DNA of 64,000 bases from Parietaria judaica (lineage: Eukaryota; Streptophyta; Magnoliopsida; Rosales; Urticaceae). The notes under the pieces are model-generated. The model saw only the letters and a list, made by a program, of their open reading frames with translations. It ran no database searches and had not been told where the DNA came from. Made by a program: the position numbers and the translations under genes. The DNA is taken from the NCBI GenBank assembly GCA_954871525.1, contig OX940872.1:13973180-14037179 (forward strand). Reading direction: 5' to 3'. Positions 44,201 through 56,529 of this stretch are shown here, one piece after another (the stretch's first letter is position 1; each line of letters opens with the position of its first letter).

Positions 44201-44940
44201 TCGCCGCTAGAGTAATTCCATTTGTGGTGATGGCCAGAGTCTTCACTCCTTCCAAGTCGGACAACCGCGAGCAGATTTCATCGAGGTCTTTCCTTACAGT
44301 GGGCTCTCCACCGGTCAGCCGGATCTTATCCACCCCCGAGCTGGTGAACAGCTTGGCCAACCGAACCATCTCGTTTTGCGACAAAACCTGAGGGTTGGGA
44401 GTGAGCTCAACGCCCTCCTCCGGCATGCAGTACTGACACCGCAAGTTGCAACGCTCGGTCAACGAGATCCTCAGGTAAGTGTGGAGCCTCCCGAACGAGT
44501 CAACCAACACCGGGGAAACGGGATTGTCGTGCTTCGGAGCTTCTTCCGGAATCTTGGCGAAGCAAGTCCCGTGCCACCTCGTCTGACCATGAAATGAACT
44601 TCCATCCTCGAGGATTCCCGGTGAAGAATTTGAACTGTTCCTGGGTCTGGCCTAAAGCAATAAATAGCACACGAACAGAGGATTGAATACACTTAATTTG
44701 AAATACAGCCAACTACATACATATAATATGATAGAAGCCACAAACACTATCAATATATACACAAAAACAGATTGCTGAGACTGTATAAACCAATCGATGA
44801 AATAGAAGAATCGAGGAAAATTCTCCGAACCAATCGATGCACCAAAACTTGGACGAGAAATCAAAAGAAGAGGAGTAAGCATCGGTTACCGAGGAACAAC
44901 GGAGAGGAGAATCGGCGAATCTGGAGACGAAGCGTCTCAT
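39970..44940 (-). CDS. CNX2: GTP 3',8-cyclase, molybdenum-cofactor biosynthesis protein CNX2 (MoaA-type), six coding exons
   Basis: Exons on the minus strand: 44890-44940, 44043-44651, 43433-43600, 43151-43342, 42379-42447 and 39970-40053. All junctions are GT-AG and all introns are phase 0, giving 390 residues. The radical-SAM cluster motif CNLRCQYC supplies C85, C89 and C92. The C-terminal second Fe-S cluster CAGC...VC supplies C317, C320 and C334. The protein ends MIHIGG, with the conserved C-terminal GG needed in MoaA enzymes. The arginine/serine-rich start ([11 protein letters not shown]) fits a mitochondrial presequence. The enzyme converts GTP to 3',8-cyclo-H2GTP, the first step of molybdenum-cofactor synthesis in the mitochondrial matrix, upstream of CNX3. 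Intron 5 is 2.3 kb and holds a hAT MITE. A copia element ends its 5' flank about 250 bp before the ATG. The length equals the Arabidopsis protein as I recall it, and no disabling change was seen. Confidence 0.95.
40473..40933. mobile_element. hAT-type MITE in CNX2 intron 5
   Basis: This 461-bp element starts CAATGTTGTGAATAACC and ends, in reverse complement, CAGTGTATTGAAAAACG. The 8-bp target duplication CTTTGGAC is perfect (40465-40472 and 40934-40941). Both halves carry many GCCTCGAGGCG palindromic repeats. The duplicate at 12824-14196 has the empty site. Confidence 0.9.
41278..42378. other. Remainder of CNX2 intron 5
   Basis: This stretch includes two ~120-bp near-repeats around 41765-41880 and 41885-42000 (ATAAATATxTGTAGTTACTTTTTC...CATTTCTGTGTACACATATTTC). 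A GAGGC-rich segment at 42050-42190 looks like an older relative of the MITE. The motif TATCCCACATTGAC occurs at 41468-41481. No coding sequence was seen. Confidence 0.5.
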
Positions 44941-44944
44941 GGTC

Positions 44945-45187
44945 GAAGCAGAGATGAAAATCTGATGAGAGAAGAAAGAGGTGAGAAAAAGTGAGGACCT
45001 TCCAATATATATGATTTTGGCGGCTTGTGGAGAGGGTTGAAACCTATCCGATTCGATTTCATTTCATCAGTGAGTCACAGATGAAGTGTTCCTTTTGTCT
45101 TCACCATCTGCATATGGAATTGTTGTCACCTTTCTATGGGATTTCACATCCACTTTTTTTTTTTCTTTTCTCATTTCCTATATTTAT
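44945..45187 (-). promoter_or_regulatory. Remaining proximal promoter of CNX2
   Basis: Only about 250 bp separate the CNX2 ATG from the copia target site. An ATATATAT element (45003-45012, minus reading CATATATATTGG) could serve as TATA. The role is inferred from position. Confidence 0.4.
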
Positions 45188-46285
45188 ACATGTGTTGTAA
45201 ATAATATAAAATGTGGTATGCTCAATTATATGTTGTACTATGCATTATTTGTACTTATATGACATGTTATGTCTATAAATACTTATACCACATGCATGGT
45301 GATGAATAAAAATCAATCTTCACCACTACACGTTTTTACTCTCCCTCTCAAAGTCTCCTCTTTTATCCTCTACCTATTCCATTTAATCACTCTCTTGACT
45401 TTTACTACCTATTAGTTACTAGATAAATTATTGGTGCTCAAAGTTTAGGTTTCTATAACATGTTATTAGCACGATCACTCTACGGTAAGTTCGGAACACA
45501 GTATATTAAACTGTGGACTGAATTTTTTTTATGATTATCGTTGTATCACATCATATTACTATATACAGGAGGCTCTGCCACCTTGTAGTAATGTGATGTG
45601 ATTTACGATAATTAACTTTCTTTTATGTGATTTACGATTATTAAATTTTGTTTATGTATAACATCATTTTATTATATATAGGAGGCTCTGTCACCTTCCA
45701 ATAAAATGACGTGATTTATATCTAATAATTATTTATCTTCAGTTAATATCAATATGTATAATATCATTTTATTATATAGGAGGCTCTGCCACCTTCTAAT
45801 AAAATGATGTAATCTACATTCAAATTAGTCTTAACTTCTTCATTTTAATATTTTTATGTTTAAACATATCTCTTAAATGTTTGTCTATTTTTACATCTCA
45901 TTTTATGACATTACATCATTAATATAATCTTAGCATTTAATTAAATTATGTAAGTGTATTTCCAACGGCTATATAACGGCTAATTTTTACACTATAAATA
46001 CAAGTTTATCAAACCATACAAAAATCACATCTCTTATTCTACCTCATATTTTTCTCTCCAAGTTTAGCCGATAAAAATGACTAGACTAATGTTAGTTTTT
46101 GTAGCCATAATGATCCTTGTATTTACTGTTAGTATTTTCATCATTCATATTACACCGAAAGAATTTTATTTTTCCTTAAAGATGGTTGTATTCATGTATC
46201 TTGCTTTATTATTTATGATCTTTGTAGACTTTTATATTTTGAATTAAATCTAATGAAATATTTTACTTTCATGTTAGTTATCACC

Positions 46286-47320
46286 ATGTCAAACTTGGTA
46301 AAGCTTGAATTCATTCCTATAATGATTAGTGGAAACAACTATATGCCATGGACGGTGGATATAGAGATGTATTTGGAATCGATGAATCTGTTGGAGACAC
46401 TCCAAGCACAGAATAACTCGTCGAGGACGGACAAGGCTAGATCATTGATCTTCCTTCGTCGTCATCTTGATGAAAGCTTGAACGATGAGTATCTCACTAT
46501 AAAAGATCCTAGTCAGTTGTGGAAGGATCTCAAATAGAGATATGATCACCAGAGGGATATGATGCTCCCTTTATACCGTGATGAATGGACCGCTTTACGG
46601 TTCCAGGACTTTAAAAAAGTCAGTGATTATAAATCTGCGATGTTCAGAATAGTGACCCACCTGAGATGTTGTGGGGTTACTGTAACAGATACTGAAATGC
46701 TGGAAAAGACTTTTTCCACTTTTCATGCTTCAAATGTGACCTTGCAACAACAATACCGTGTGCGAGGTTTTCAAAAAAAATATTCTGAACTAATTGCTTG
46801 TCTCCTCATCGCAGAAAAGAATAACGAGTTGTTGATAAAAAATCATCAATCTCGCCCGACCGGCCAAAAGTGCTTCCTTAAGCAAACGCTATCAACTCCG
46901 ATGAGCCTGAGCCCAAGAATTATTTTCAGGGTCGAGAGCGAGGCCGAGGTCGTGGTCGTAGTTACGGACGTGGACGAGGTGGTTATAATCCCTCTTACAA
47001 GTCTGCTAACTATTATCATAAAAGGCAGCAGCACGGGAGGAGCCATGATGACCCTTCTAGAAAGGGAAAAAATATTATCTCCCCAAAGGGCTCTGAAACC
47101 ACTTGTTTCAGATGTGGCACTAAAGGGCATTGGTCAAGAGTTTGCAGATCCCCACCACACCTATGCATACTCTACCAAGAGTCCATGATGGGAAATGGAA
47201 AGAGAAAGAGGTCAACTTTATTGACCAGAACGAATCCACTCATCTCGAAGCATCTGACTTCAATGGTGATTTTATTGACACAATCGGTGATTTCGCTGAA
47301 CAAGCGTCTGGTGGAAACTA
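46286..47320 (+). pseudogene. copia gag with zinc knuckle
   Basis: The ATG at 46286 begins MSNLVKLEFIPIMISGNNYM. A TAG at about 46537 interrupts it, and the frame continues from 46541 (RYDHQRDMMLPLYRDEW). A frame change follows, and the zinc knuckle CFRCGTKGHWSRVC appears near 47108-47150. Gag forms the particle shell; it is broken here in at least two places. Confidence 0.75.
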
Positions 47321-47474
47321 ATATGCATTATGTAACTTCTTTTGGGAATGAAACCAAATGGTCCGATGTTTGTTTGTCTTTTTGTTTTTGTAAAATATGT
47401 CAAGAACTTCTAATTTTAAGGTGTGTAATAGACTAATGCCCGTGTTTACTTAATTATATTTCTTATCAACATTT

Positions 47475-49259
47475 GTGTTTGTTTTAGTTAAAGTTTTTCA
47501 AATGGACAAAGCTAATCGTGAAGCTGGAGAATTTTTTATACTCGACTGTGGAACGACACACACAATATTGAAGGATAAAAAGTTTTTCTCAAACATAAAA
47601 TCAACACAAGCCAGTGTGGATACAATATCAGGTCATGTTGATCTGATTGAAGGAGTTGGTAAAGCAAATTTTACATTACCAAATGGCACAATGTTTACAA
47701 TAAACAATGTCTTATTCTCCCCAAGATCCAAAAGAAACCTGTTAAGTTTCAAGGATATATATTCTCATGAATTTCATACTCAGTCTGCAATTGAGAACGC
47801 CATGAAATATATGTTTATCATAATGCATAAATCGGGGAAGAAATACATACTTGAAAAACTACCAATGCTCCACAAAGGATTGCATTTTACGTATATAAGT
47901 GCAATTGAATCAAATATGGTAGTTACCAAACCTTCAATATTTACCATATGGCATGACCGACTTGGTCATCCAGGTTCAACCATGATGCGAAGAATTATTG
48001 AAAATACACATGGGCATCCACTGAAGGACCAGAAGATCCCTCAAGGAAAAACATTCCAGTGTAAAGCTTTTTCTCTCGGAAAGTTAATCATAAGAACTTC
48101 ACCGGGAAAAGTTGAAACAAAATCACCTATGTTCCTTGAGCGTATTCAAGGTGATATATGTGGGCCAATTCATCCACCATGTGGACCATTTCGATAATTC
48201 ATGGTATTGATAGATGCCTCTAGCAAATGGTCACATGTGTATCTGTTATCAACTCGCAATATGACATTTGCTAAATTACTCGCTCAGATAATCAAATTGC
48301 GAGCTCAATTTCCCGATAACACAATCAAGAAAATAAGACTTGATAATGCTAGTGAAGTCACATCCCAGGCATTCGATGATTATTGTATGTCAGTTGGGAT
48401 TGATGTTGAACATCCTGTTGCTCATGTTCACACACAAAATGGTCAGGCTGAATCATTGATCAAGCGCTTCCATATCATTGCTAGACCATTGATAATGAGA
48501 ACAATGCTTCCTACTTTAGTATGGGGTCATGCACTATTACATGCTGCGGCATTAATTCGCATCAGACCAAGTGCATATCATAAATACTCCCCAGTGCAAC
48601 TAGTATTCGGCCAAGAACCAAATATATCCCATCTAAGGATTTTTGGTTGTGCGATGTACGTGCCTATTGCAGCACCCCAAAGAACAAAGATGGGGCCAAA
48701 GAGAAGTCTTGGTATTTATGTAGGCTTTGAAAGCCCATCTATTGTTAAATACCTTGAACCTCAAACTGGGAATATTTGCACAGCTCGTTTTGCTGATTGC
48801 CACTTTGATGAAGAAAAATTCCCAGCATTAGGGGGAGAAAGAAAACAGTTGGAAAAAGAAATTACATGGTCTGTACCAACATTGTTGCATCTCGATCCTT
48901 ACACCAAAGAATGTGAAGGAAAAGTCCAAAGAATTTTGCATTTGCAAGATATGGAAAATCAACTTCCTGATGCATTTACAGACACAAAGAGAGTGACTAA
49001 ATCTCATATACCAGCTGAGAACGCTCCTGCCCAAATAGAGATTCCAAAAGGGAAAATTGAAAACAAAGTCACTCATGAATTCACAACACGCCTGAAGCGT
49101 GGGAGACCACTCGGTTCCAAAGATAAAAATCCTCGTAAAAGAAAAGGAGCAGAGCAAAATGACCCCAATATGGAGGAACGTATTCTTGAAGCAATACGCG
49201 ATGAGGAAAATCGAGAAATTCCGATTAATTATGCCAGTACGGGTATAATATGGAACTGA
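47475..49259 (+). pseudogene. copia protease and integrase
   Basis: The protease motif FILDCGTTHTIL keeps its aspartate (C replaces the usual S). The integrase zinc region WHDRLGHPGSTMM is followed by the core with D, D and E in GDICGPIH, RLDNASEV and NGQAESLI. A TAA at about 48195-48197 splits the core before its second aspartate. The frame ends at 49259. Confidence 0.8.
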
Positions 49260-49289
49260 CATACGGACATAGATGATGTACTCTGTTAC

Positions 49290-50640
49290 AGTTTGGCATG
49301 CGATGTTATGGACGAAAACAATGGGGATCCTGAACCACGGTCTGTTACCGAATGTAAAAATAGACGCAACTGGATTGAATGGAAAAAGGATATTGATGTT
49401 GAATTAGAATCGCTTAACAAACACAATGTTTTTGGGCCTATAGTGCTCACACCTGAAGATGTCAGGCCTGTTGGATAAAAATGGGTATTTGTATGAAAGA
49501 GAAATGAGAAAAATGAGATTGTGAGATACAAGGCTCGACTTGTTGCACAAGGTTTTTCTCAAAGGCCCGGAATTGACTTTGAGGAAACGTATTCTCCTGT
49601 CATGGATGAAATTACTTTCAGATACTTGATCAGTCTAACTGTTCATGAGAAACTGAATATGCACCTCATGGATGTTGTTGCCGCTTATTTACATGAGAAT
49701 CCATGAAGGATTCAAAATGCCTGAAGCATCAAGTTCAAAACCCAGAGAAAGATATTCAATCAAATTACAAAGGTCTCTATATGGATTAAATCAATCTGGA
49801 CGCATGTGGTACAACGGACTAAGCAATATTTATTACGGAAGGGATATGTCAACGACCCTCTTTGCCCTTGCGTTTTTATCAAGAAAACAACATCTGGTTG
49901 TGTGATTATCGCTGTCTATGTTGATGATTGAAATATCATTGGGACCAATTAAGAGATTCAGGAAGTAATCTCTTACTTAAAGAAAGAATTCGAAATGAAA
50001 GACCTTGGGAAAACAAAGTATTGTCTCGGTTTGCAAATTGAGAAATTGCAAAGTGGGATACTTGTGCATCAATCAAATTACACGAGAAGAATCTTAAAGA
50101 GATTTAATATGGATAAATCAAATCCATTGAGTACCCCAATGATCGTAAGGTCCCTTGATGTAGGAAAGGATCCATATCGTCCATGTGAGGAATCCGAAGA
50201 GATTCTTGGTCCAGAAGTACCATATTTCAGTGCAATTAAAGCTCTTATGTACCTTGCTAACTGTACTCGACCGGATATAGGTTTTGCTGGTAATTTGTTA
50301 GCAAGATTTAGTAAAAGACACTGGAACGGAATTAAACATGTGTTTCATTATCTTAAAGGAACAATTGATTTGTGATTATTTTACCCCAATAATACGAAAC
50401 CAGTTTTGATTGGCTATGTAGATGCAGGCTATATATCAGATCCACACAAAGGGAAATCCCAAACGGGGTATGTGTTTACTTGCGGAGGGACTGCAATTTC
50501 TTGGCGCTCTAAAAAATAAACACTCGTGACGACATCATCAAACCATGCCGAGGTCATCGCGTTACATGAAGCTAGTCGTGAGTGTGTATGGTTGAGATCA
50601 ATGAGGCACCATATTAGGACCACTGGGTTTTTCCTAGTAA
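49290..50640 (+). pseudogene. copia reverse transcriptase and RNase H
   Basis: The RT section includes YKARLVAQGFSQRPGIDFEE and TYSPVMD, then AVYVDD with a TGA directly after it (about 49927). RNase H-like sequence continues through NHAEVIALHEASRECVWLR. At least four in-frame stops and two frame changes are present, several compatible with G-to-A or C-to-T changes. Confidence 0.75.
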
Positions 50641-51064
50641 GGTTTTTAACGAGGCAGCATAAACACGTAAAATTATAATGAGCATCCAAAGGGGGAGTGT
50701 TGTAAATAATATAAAATGTGGTATGCTCAATTATATGTTGTACAATGCATTATTTGTACTTATATGACATGTTATGCCTATAAATACCACATACATGGTG
50801 ATGAATAAAAGTCAATCTTCACCACTACACGTTTTTACTCTCTCTCTCTCTCAAAGTCTCCTCTCCTTATCCTCTACCTATTCCATTTAATCACTCTCTT
50901 GACTTTTACTACCTATTAGTTACTAGAAAAATTATTGGTGCTCAAAGTTTAGGTTTCTATAACAACATGCAAATTGTTGCTTTGATTTTAAACGAGATGT
51001 TCATGATTAATAAATTTATTCATAAAAATACTTATTTACTGACCAAATTTTATAGATCCACCAT

Positions 51065-52679
51065 CAAGGTTTAAAATGTCGCTTGACGATGTCGTTTCGC
51101 ATTTTCCGTTTTACGGATATATCGCTTGTCGATGGGTATGTCGATGGGAAAATCATAAAAAAAAGGGCATGCCGCATATACCACACTTTTTGCATGGGCA
51201 TACTGCATGCCAATGGGGTTTTCGACATATATTTTGTAAAAAAAATATTTGAGTATTTAAGCAAGATATTTATTGTTGAACATGGTTTTGCACACCAACA
51301 GTCACGTGAGTTGTGAATGGGATTTTGATTTGAAAGTGCTATGATTTTGTGGATCTTGACCTCCGCGTCGTCAATACTTTAGACGATGACAAATGAAAAT
51401 AAAAGTGAAAGAAAACCAAGGTTTTTTTAGAGAGGTTCGTCCCAATGCGTTAGTTGACTACGTCCTCTGTACGTTTATTACTTTGACAAGAAGATCAACC
51501 GGAACCACAACCGATTCCAAGCAGATCGAAAATGAAAGATGAAAATACTTTGAAAATACAAATCTCACAGACTCTTTTCTCTCAGGGTCAATGCTTGTGT
51601 GCGTGTGATAGGGCTGTCTTCTTGCTTTTATAGACTTCTGATTTCTGCCCGTTGGAAATGTACGTTTGTGATGGCTTCGAGTTCGGAGCTTGACTTGTTA
51701 TCGAGCTGACGCGTGGGCCACGTCCTGAGAGAATTGCGTAGTGGTGGACTTTGACTTGTCGTCGTGAGGGTTTGAATTTAGATCGTGGCAATATATCTGT
51801 TAGGGCGTTGGAGGTTTGAATTGGGGTGGTTGACTTGGTCTACTCGTGCTGGGATACTTCATTTACTTCTGCTCGGATCCCTTTGTGACAATTTCTGCCC
51901 GGGACGAGCTTTGGGTGCTTCAGGTCGTTTGGCCTAATGGACACTTGGTTTTTAACCAAGTTTTGGGCTTTTTCTTGAGCTGGGGCGACTGTTTTTGTTC
52001 TCCTCGGGATTACTCCATTTGGAAGCTCTGCCCGGATCTCTTTTGAGCAATTTCTGCTCTAGATGAGCTTTTTGCCTCTTGGGCTTTTGGTTCTGTTCGG
52101 GCCCGAACACAATTAAGTGTCCATTGGGCCTCTGGGCTTCGTATCTCACAAGCCCATTTGCATAAATATTCATTTATATTCATGACTTAGGCCTTAATTA
52201 ATTTGAACCATAAATTTAATTAATGACCTCATAATTCTGATTAAGGAACGAATTTGCACATCAACATTTATAGAGGTTCAAAATTACATATTTAATAAAT
52301 ACAAGACATAATTGTATACAAGAAAACACATTTGTAACTTAAATATATAGGTGGAATGTATAATTTAAGTCACTTTATTAGTTGAAGTGTATAATATTAA
52401 GATGTACATATTCATTTAATATTATTAGTTGAAGTGTATAATATTAAGTCAAATTATTATGTGAAGTGAATATGTATGTTAAGTGTGTAATATTTAGTGA
52501 ATATGCTTGTTAATTGTATATATATGGTAACAAATTTAATATTAGTTGTATAATATTAAATGAATATGTACATTAAGTGTAAATGTATGTTAGGTGAAGT
52601 TAATATGTATGTTAAGTGTATAATATCAAGTTAAATTATTAGGTGAAGTGTACTCACCTCCCTTCGAATAATATACTAA
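51065..52679. mobile_element. Fragment of the CAAGGTT hAT family, split by a solo LTR
   Basis: The left tip CAAGGTTTAAAATGTCGC resembles the tips at 16378 and 17452. After the inserted LTR, the sequence (52272-52679) repeats the AAGTGTATAATATTAAGT units found in the middle of 16378-17217. The right terminus was not recognised. Confidence 0.45.
51274..52266. mobile_element. Solo LTR (TGTTGA...TCAACA family), second copy
   Basis: This 993-bp sequence begins TGTTGAACATGG and ends GCACATCAACA. It is flanked by the perfect duplication TTTAT (51269-51273 and 52267-52271). It shares with 20234-21086 the segments AGAGGTTCGTCCCAA and GTAGTTGACTAC/GTTAGTTGACTAC, and the 3' end. Confidence 0.85.
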
Positions 52680-53614
52680 TGTTGAGCGTCGGAGGTGAAT
52701 CAGGGGGTAACCCCCCTGTTTCTGTTGACCTCGGGTGTTACTTTTTCAGGTCCAGAAAGTGAGAAATTTATAAAAAGCGGAAGCCCTGGAGGAATTTCCA
52801 TAAGGTCAACGACTCGCCTAATAGGTCCCGTTCCACGTTGTGTCCATCCTATCTCCAGTCCATTACGCGGCTGTCGGGATAGTCTGGGACAAGTGGGGAA
52901 CCCACTATCCAGGTCTTAGGGTCAGGCCTGAGGAAATTCCTCTAAGATCTGGACGAATGAGGGATAACTCTGAAAGGAACCCCTGGAGAAGATCTCGGGA
53001 GGGTCCGAGACCCCACCTAGCTATGTCCTAATCTCTGTACGGCATAGGCTCTGTTTCTTAGTCCTTGTATCTACTAAAGATACCACGACTCCCAGACAGT
53101 CCCATTAGTCCAGACTTAAAACAAGCCTTATCAGGTGGAGAGTCTAAACCCCTGGGATTCACTTCCTGGACGAACGCACTCCCTCGTACGCTGGTACCCC
53201 TGATTTGCGTGACCTTCGAACCTGTAAAAAATCTGGCCTAGTCCATTCCAGACCCAGCGGTAACAGGTAGCGAGTCACCCAATCGCCTGGACCCCAAACG
53301 GAAACGAGACTTTCGATCCTAGAAGTGTCAGGGACACCTGTTCAGGGTCCCCATATCGGTCAACTAAAAACCCACTTCGGAGCAAACCACTCCAAAAGTC
53401 AACGGGATCCTATCGGGCCCACACCCCGGGAGGCACAAAGTCTGCCATTCACGGAATACTGGCTCATACCTCACATCTACGACAATTGACGGAACAATAA
53501 TCGACAACAAAATCTATCATCCCCACAACAAGGCCGACCGAGGCCTATCCAAGAGCCCACCACGTCATCAAAGAACATTGGGCCAGGCCCAACATCCGAA
53601 AAACGGCATCAACA
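52680..53614. mobile_element. LTR-like sequence of uncertain class
   Basis: This 935-bp GC-richer sequence begins TGTTGAGCGTCGG and ends GGCATCAACA. The five bases on each side do not match (ACTAA and TTTAG). Instead the flanks are inverted (ATATACTAA left, TTTAGTATAC right). Part of it (GGCCTAGTCCATTCC...GCGGTAACAG) recurs at 61022-61060. It is either a rearranged solo LTR or an inverted-repeat element. Confidence 0.4.
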
Positions 53615-53717
53615 TTTAGTATACTTTGTGGTTGCAGTTCTGACTGATCTTCCACATGAGAAGCGATTTATTGAGATCTTATTGTCTAAGTTTTATTTGT
53701 GTCGAGGTACTGCAAAA

Positions 53718-55081
53718 ATGATGGGTGATCTCCAAGTCGTCGGTAGGATCAAGAAACTCAACAGCAACAACTACAACACGTGGGAAACATGCATGATGTC
53801 TTATTTGCAAGGACATGACCTTTGGGAGGTCATCGGCGGAAGCGAAACAACGCCACTGGAGGAAGATGCTAACGACATCTTACGCAAATGGAGAATCAAA
53901 GCAGGCAAAGCCATGCTCGCCCTGAAAACCACCATTGAAGAAGAGATGTTGGAACACATTCGGGATGACAAGATGCCCAAAGAAACATGGGAAACGTTCA
54001 CGACGCTTTTCTCAAAGAAGAACGACGCGAGGCTACAACTCTTGGAGAACGAGCTACTATCAATCTTACAACACGACATGACGATTGCTCAGTATTTTTA
54101 CAAGGTAAAGTCGATATGTCATGAGATTAGTGATCTGGATACGAAGTTCGTCATCGGAGAGGCTCGTATGAAGAGGATAATCATTCGCGGGTTGAGACCG
54201 GAGTTTTGAAGCTTCGTGATTGTTGTACATGGATGGCCCATTCAACCATCACTTGTAGAGTTCGAGAATTTGCTAGCAGGCCAAAAAGTGATGGCTAAGC
54301 AAATGGGAGGCGTTACGCTGAAGAATGAACAGGAGAAGCACCTCCTTCTTACGCATGAAGAATGGGTAGTCAAGCAGAAGAAGAACCATGGAGTTGACTC
54401 TTCTTCTAGCTCGTCGAGTCGTGGCGGGTACGGCGGAGATAACCGAGCACATGGTAGAGGCCGAGGATGATGGCGAGGTCGTGACATGCGAGGTCGCGGC
54501 AGTAGCTCACCCTGCCAGGAAGGCAACATGGTCCGAAGAGACAAGAGCACGGTGAAGTGCTACAATTGTCATAAACTCAGGCACTATACATCGGAATGTC
54601 GCATTAAGAAGCACGGCTATAAAGAGAATCTGACAAGATTCCACGAAGACGAGCAAATGCTGATGTTCGCCCAACGGGAGAGATACGTTAAAGTGCGGAG
54701 ATATGAGGAGACGAGCGTCGAAGACGAGATCGACATCGAGCCTAGGCAAAAATCAATCAGATAGAAGACCGACCAAGAGGATCCAGTTGACATGATGTCG
54801 AGCCCGGAGCCCGAGCTGATGATGGCCGAGAAGACGCCCAGCCCGGAGAAGACGACCGACGAGACTGTCATGCTTATCGAGGATAAGGTTACTGTAAACC
54901 TCCTTGTAGACGGACAGAAGAATGTCTATACCGATGTCTGGTATTTAGAAAACGGTTCGAGTGACCACATGACGGGAGACCGAGCTAAGTTTAATGAGCT
55001 TGATGAGAAGATCACAGGGAGCGTGAAGTTCGGCGATGAATCGATCGTCGAAATCAAAGGCAGAGGGTCCATCCTGTTCTA
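53718..55081 (+). pseudogene. copia gag-protease
   Basis: The ATG at 53718 begins MGDLQVVGRIKKLNSNNY; the UBN2-type gag core continues to a TGA at 54207-54209 in RPEF. The next frame carries FENLLAGQKVMAKQMGG. The zinc knuckle CYNCHKLRHYTSEC lies near 54560-54600. The protease motif reads WYLENGSSDHMTG, with E in place of the catalytic D. Confidence 0.8.
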
Positions 55082-55329
55082 GTGAAATAACGGGGACCAA
55101 CGCCTACTGTCTCAGGTGTACTACATCCTGAAGCTGGAGAGTAACATCATGAGTCCCGTTCAGATGACGGAGGTCGGCAACACAGTGGTGATGGTCGGCT
55201 CGTACTTGCAGATATGGAACCAGAGTGGCGCCCTGTTGATGAAGGTAAAGAGAATGCCAAACAGGTTGTACAAGATACTCCTAGAGACGGGCCAACCTGT
55301 CTGCTTAATAGCGTCCCTAGCAGACCTGG

Positions 55330-56267
55330 CTTAGTTGTGGCACGCACAACTTGGTCACGTAAATTTCTACGCGATTAAGATGCTGTGAGACAAGAAGATG
55401 GCCTTTGGGGTACCGAAGATTGAACACCCCAACCAGCTGTGTGAATGTTGCATGGTCGTGAAACAGGCAAGAGTGCCACTTTCGAGCAGAGCGACCCCTC
55501 CAACTGGTGCACGCTGACCTGTGTGGTCCAATCACCCCGGCCACCCTAGCCTACAACAAGTATTTCTTTTTTCTTGTTGATGATTACAGGCGTTGGATGT
55601 GGGTTTATACGCTTAAAGAGAATAGTGGAGCCCTTGAAGTCTTAAAGAAGTTCAAGAGGCTCGTGAAGAACTAGTCTGGACATAGACTGAAGACCCTGCG
55701 AACAGATCGAGGAAGCAAGAACGTCTCAGAATTTCGCGGAGAAGAAGGTGTAGAGCGACACCTCACCGCACCATACACGCCTCAGCAGAACGGTGTGGTG
55801 GAAAGAAGGAATCAGACCGCCATGGACACAACAAGGAGTTTGTAGAAGAGCATGCAAATCCCGGCGAGGTTTTGGAAGAAGCAATACGACACGCGGTCTA
55901 CTTGCTGAACCACCTACTGACGAAGGCACTAGGAGAGCGCACCCCTTACCAAGCATCAAAAGGGAAAAAACCTCATCTAGAGCATTTGAAGGTGTTTGGG
56001 TGCACCGCACATGTGAAGATTGTGGGTCCACACCTCAAGAAGCTTGATGATCGGAGTCAGCCGATGGTGTACCTTGGCACCGAGGTAGGGATCAAGGGAC
56101 ATAGGTTTTACGACCCCCTACGCGGCAAAGTGTATGTGAGCAAAGACTTCGTGTTCGAAGAGGAAAATAAGTGGAAAATAAGAGGTGGTCGACAAGGAAT
56201 AGGGGGAGATTCCCTTCAAAGTACTTACAACGCCCAGTTCGACGGAAATAAGTTCGCCTGGAACTAG
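55330..56267 (+). pseudogene. copia integrase (frameshifted)
   Basis: LWHAQLGHVNFYAIKML marks the zinc domain. In changing frames follow DLCGPI, FFFLVDDYRRWMWVY, RTDRGSKN and PQQNGVVERRNQ, so all three catalytic residues can be located. Stops lie at about 55388 and 55673. Confidence 0.75.
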
Positions 56268-56529
56268 CACAACTGGAACCAACTCACCACCTGGATCGCC
56301 CAACCCAGGATAAAGGATGATCACCCCGATCTCTGAGAGAGCTAGTTTAGGACGAACTAGCTCGGGAGACTCGTCGATCAAGGACGAACCAAGAAGGTTT
56401 CGTACCCTGTCCGACGTCTACGAAGAAGCGCAGGAACTTGATTTGAGCCTAGACAAATTCCTTCTAGTTAGTAAAGAGGAACCAACCAACTATCGCGAGG
56501 CAACCACCAAGAAGGAATGGTAAGAAGCG

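Larger units (their letters stand above)
45193..50964 (+). mobile_element. Ty1/copia retrotransposon with both LTRs, inactive
   Basis: LTRs of 268 bp (45193-45460) and 267 bp (50698-50964) begin TGTTGTAAATAATATAAAAT and end TTTCTATAACA. The element is flanked by the 5-bp duplication ACATG (45188-45192 and 50965-50969). A polypurine tract AAAGGGGGAG precedes the 3' LTR. The two LTRs differ at roughly ten positions by eye, suggesting an insertion that is neither very recent nor ancient. The domain order gag, protease, integrase, RT, RNase H is copia type. Several stops and frameshifts are present. Confidence 0.9.

Noticed and set aside
52680..53614. 5' LTR of the copia element at 53628-58253
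   Set aside because: It shares no sequence with the 3' LTR at 57988-58253, and no primer-binding site follows it.
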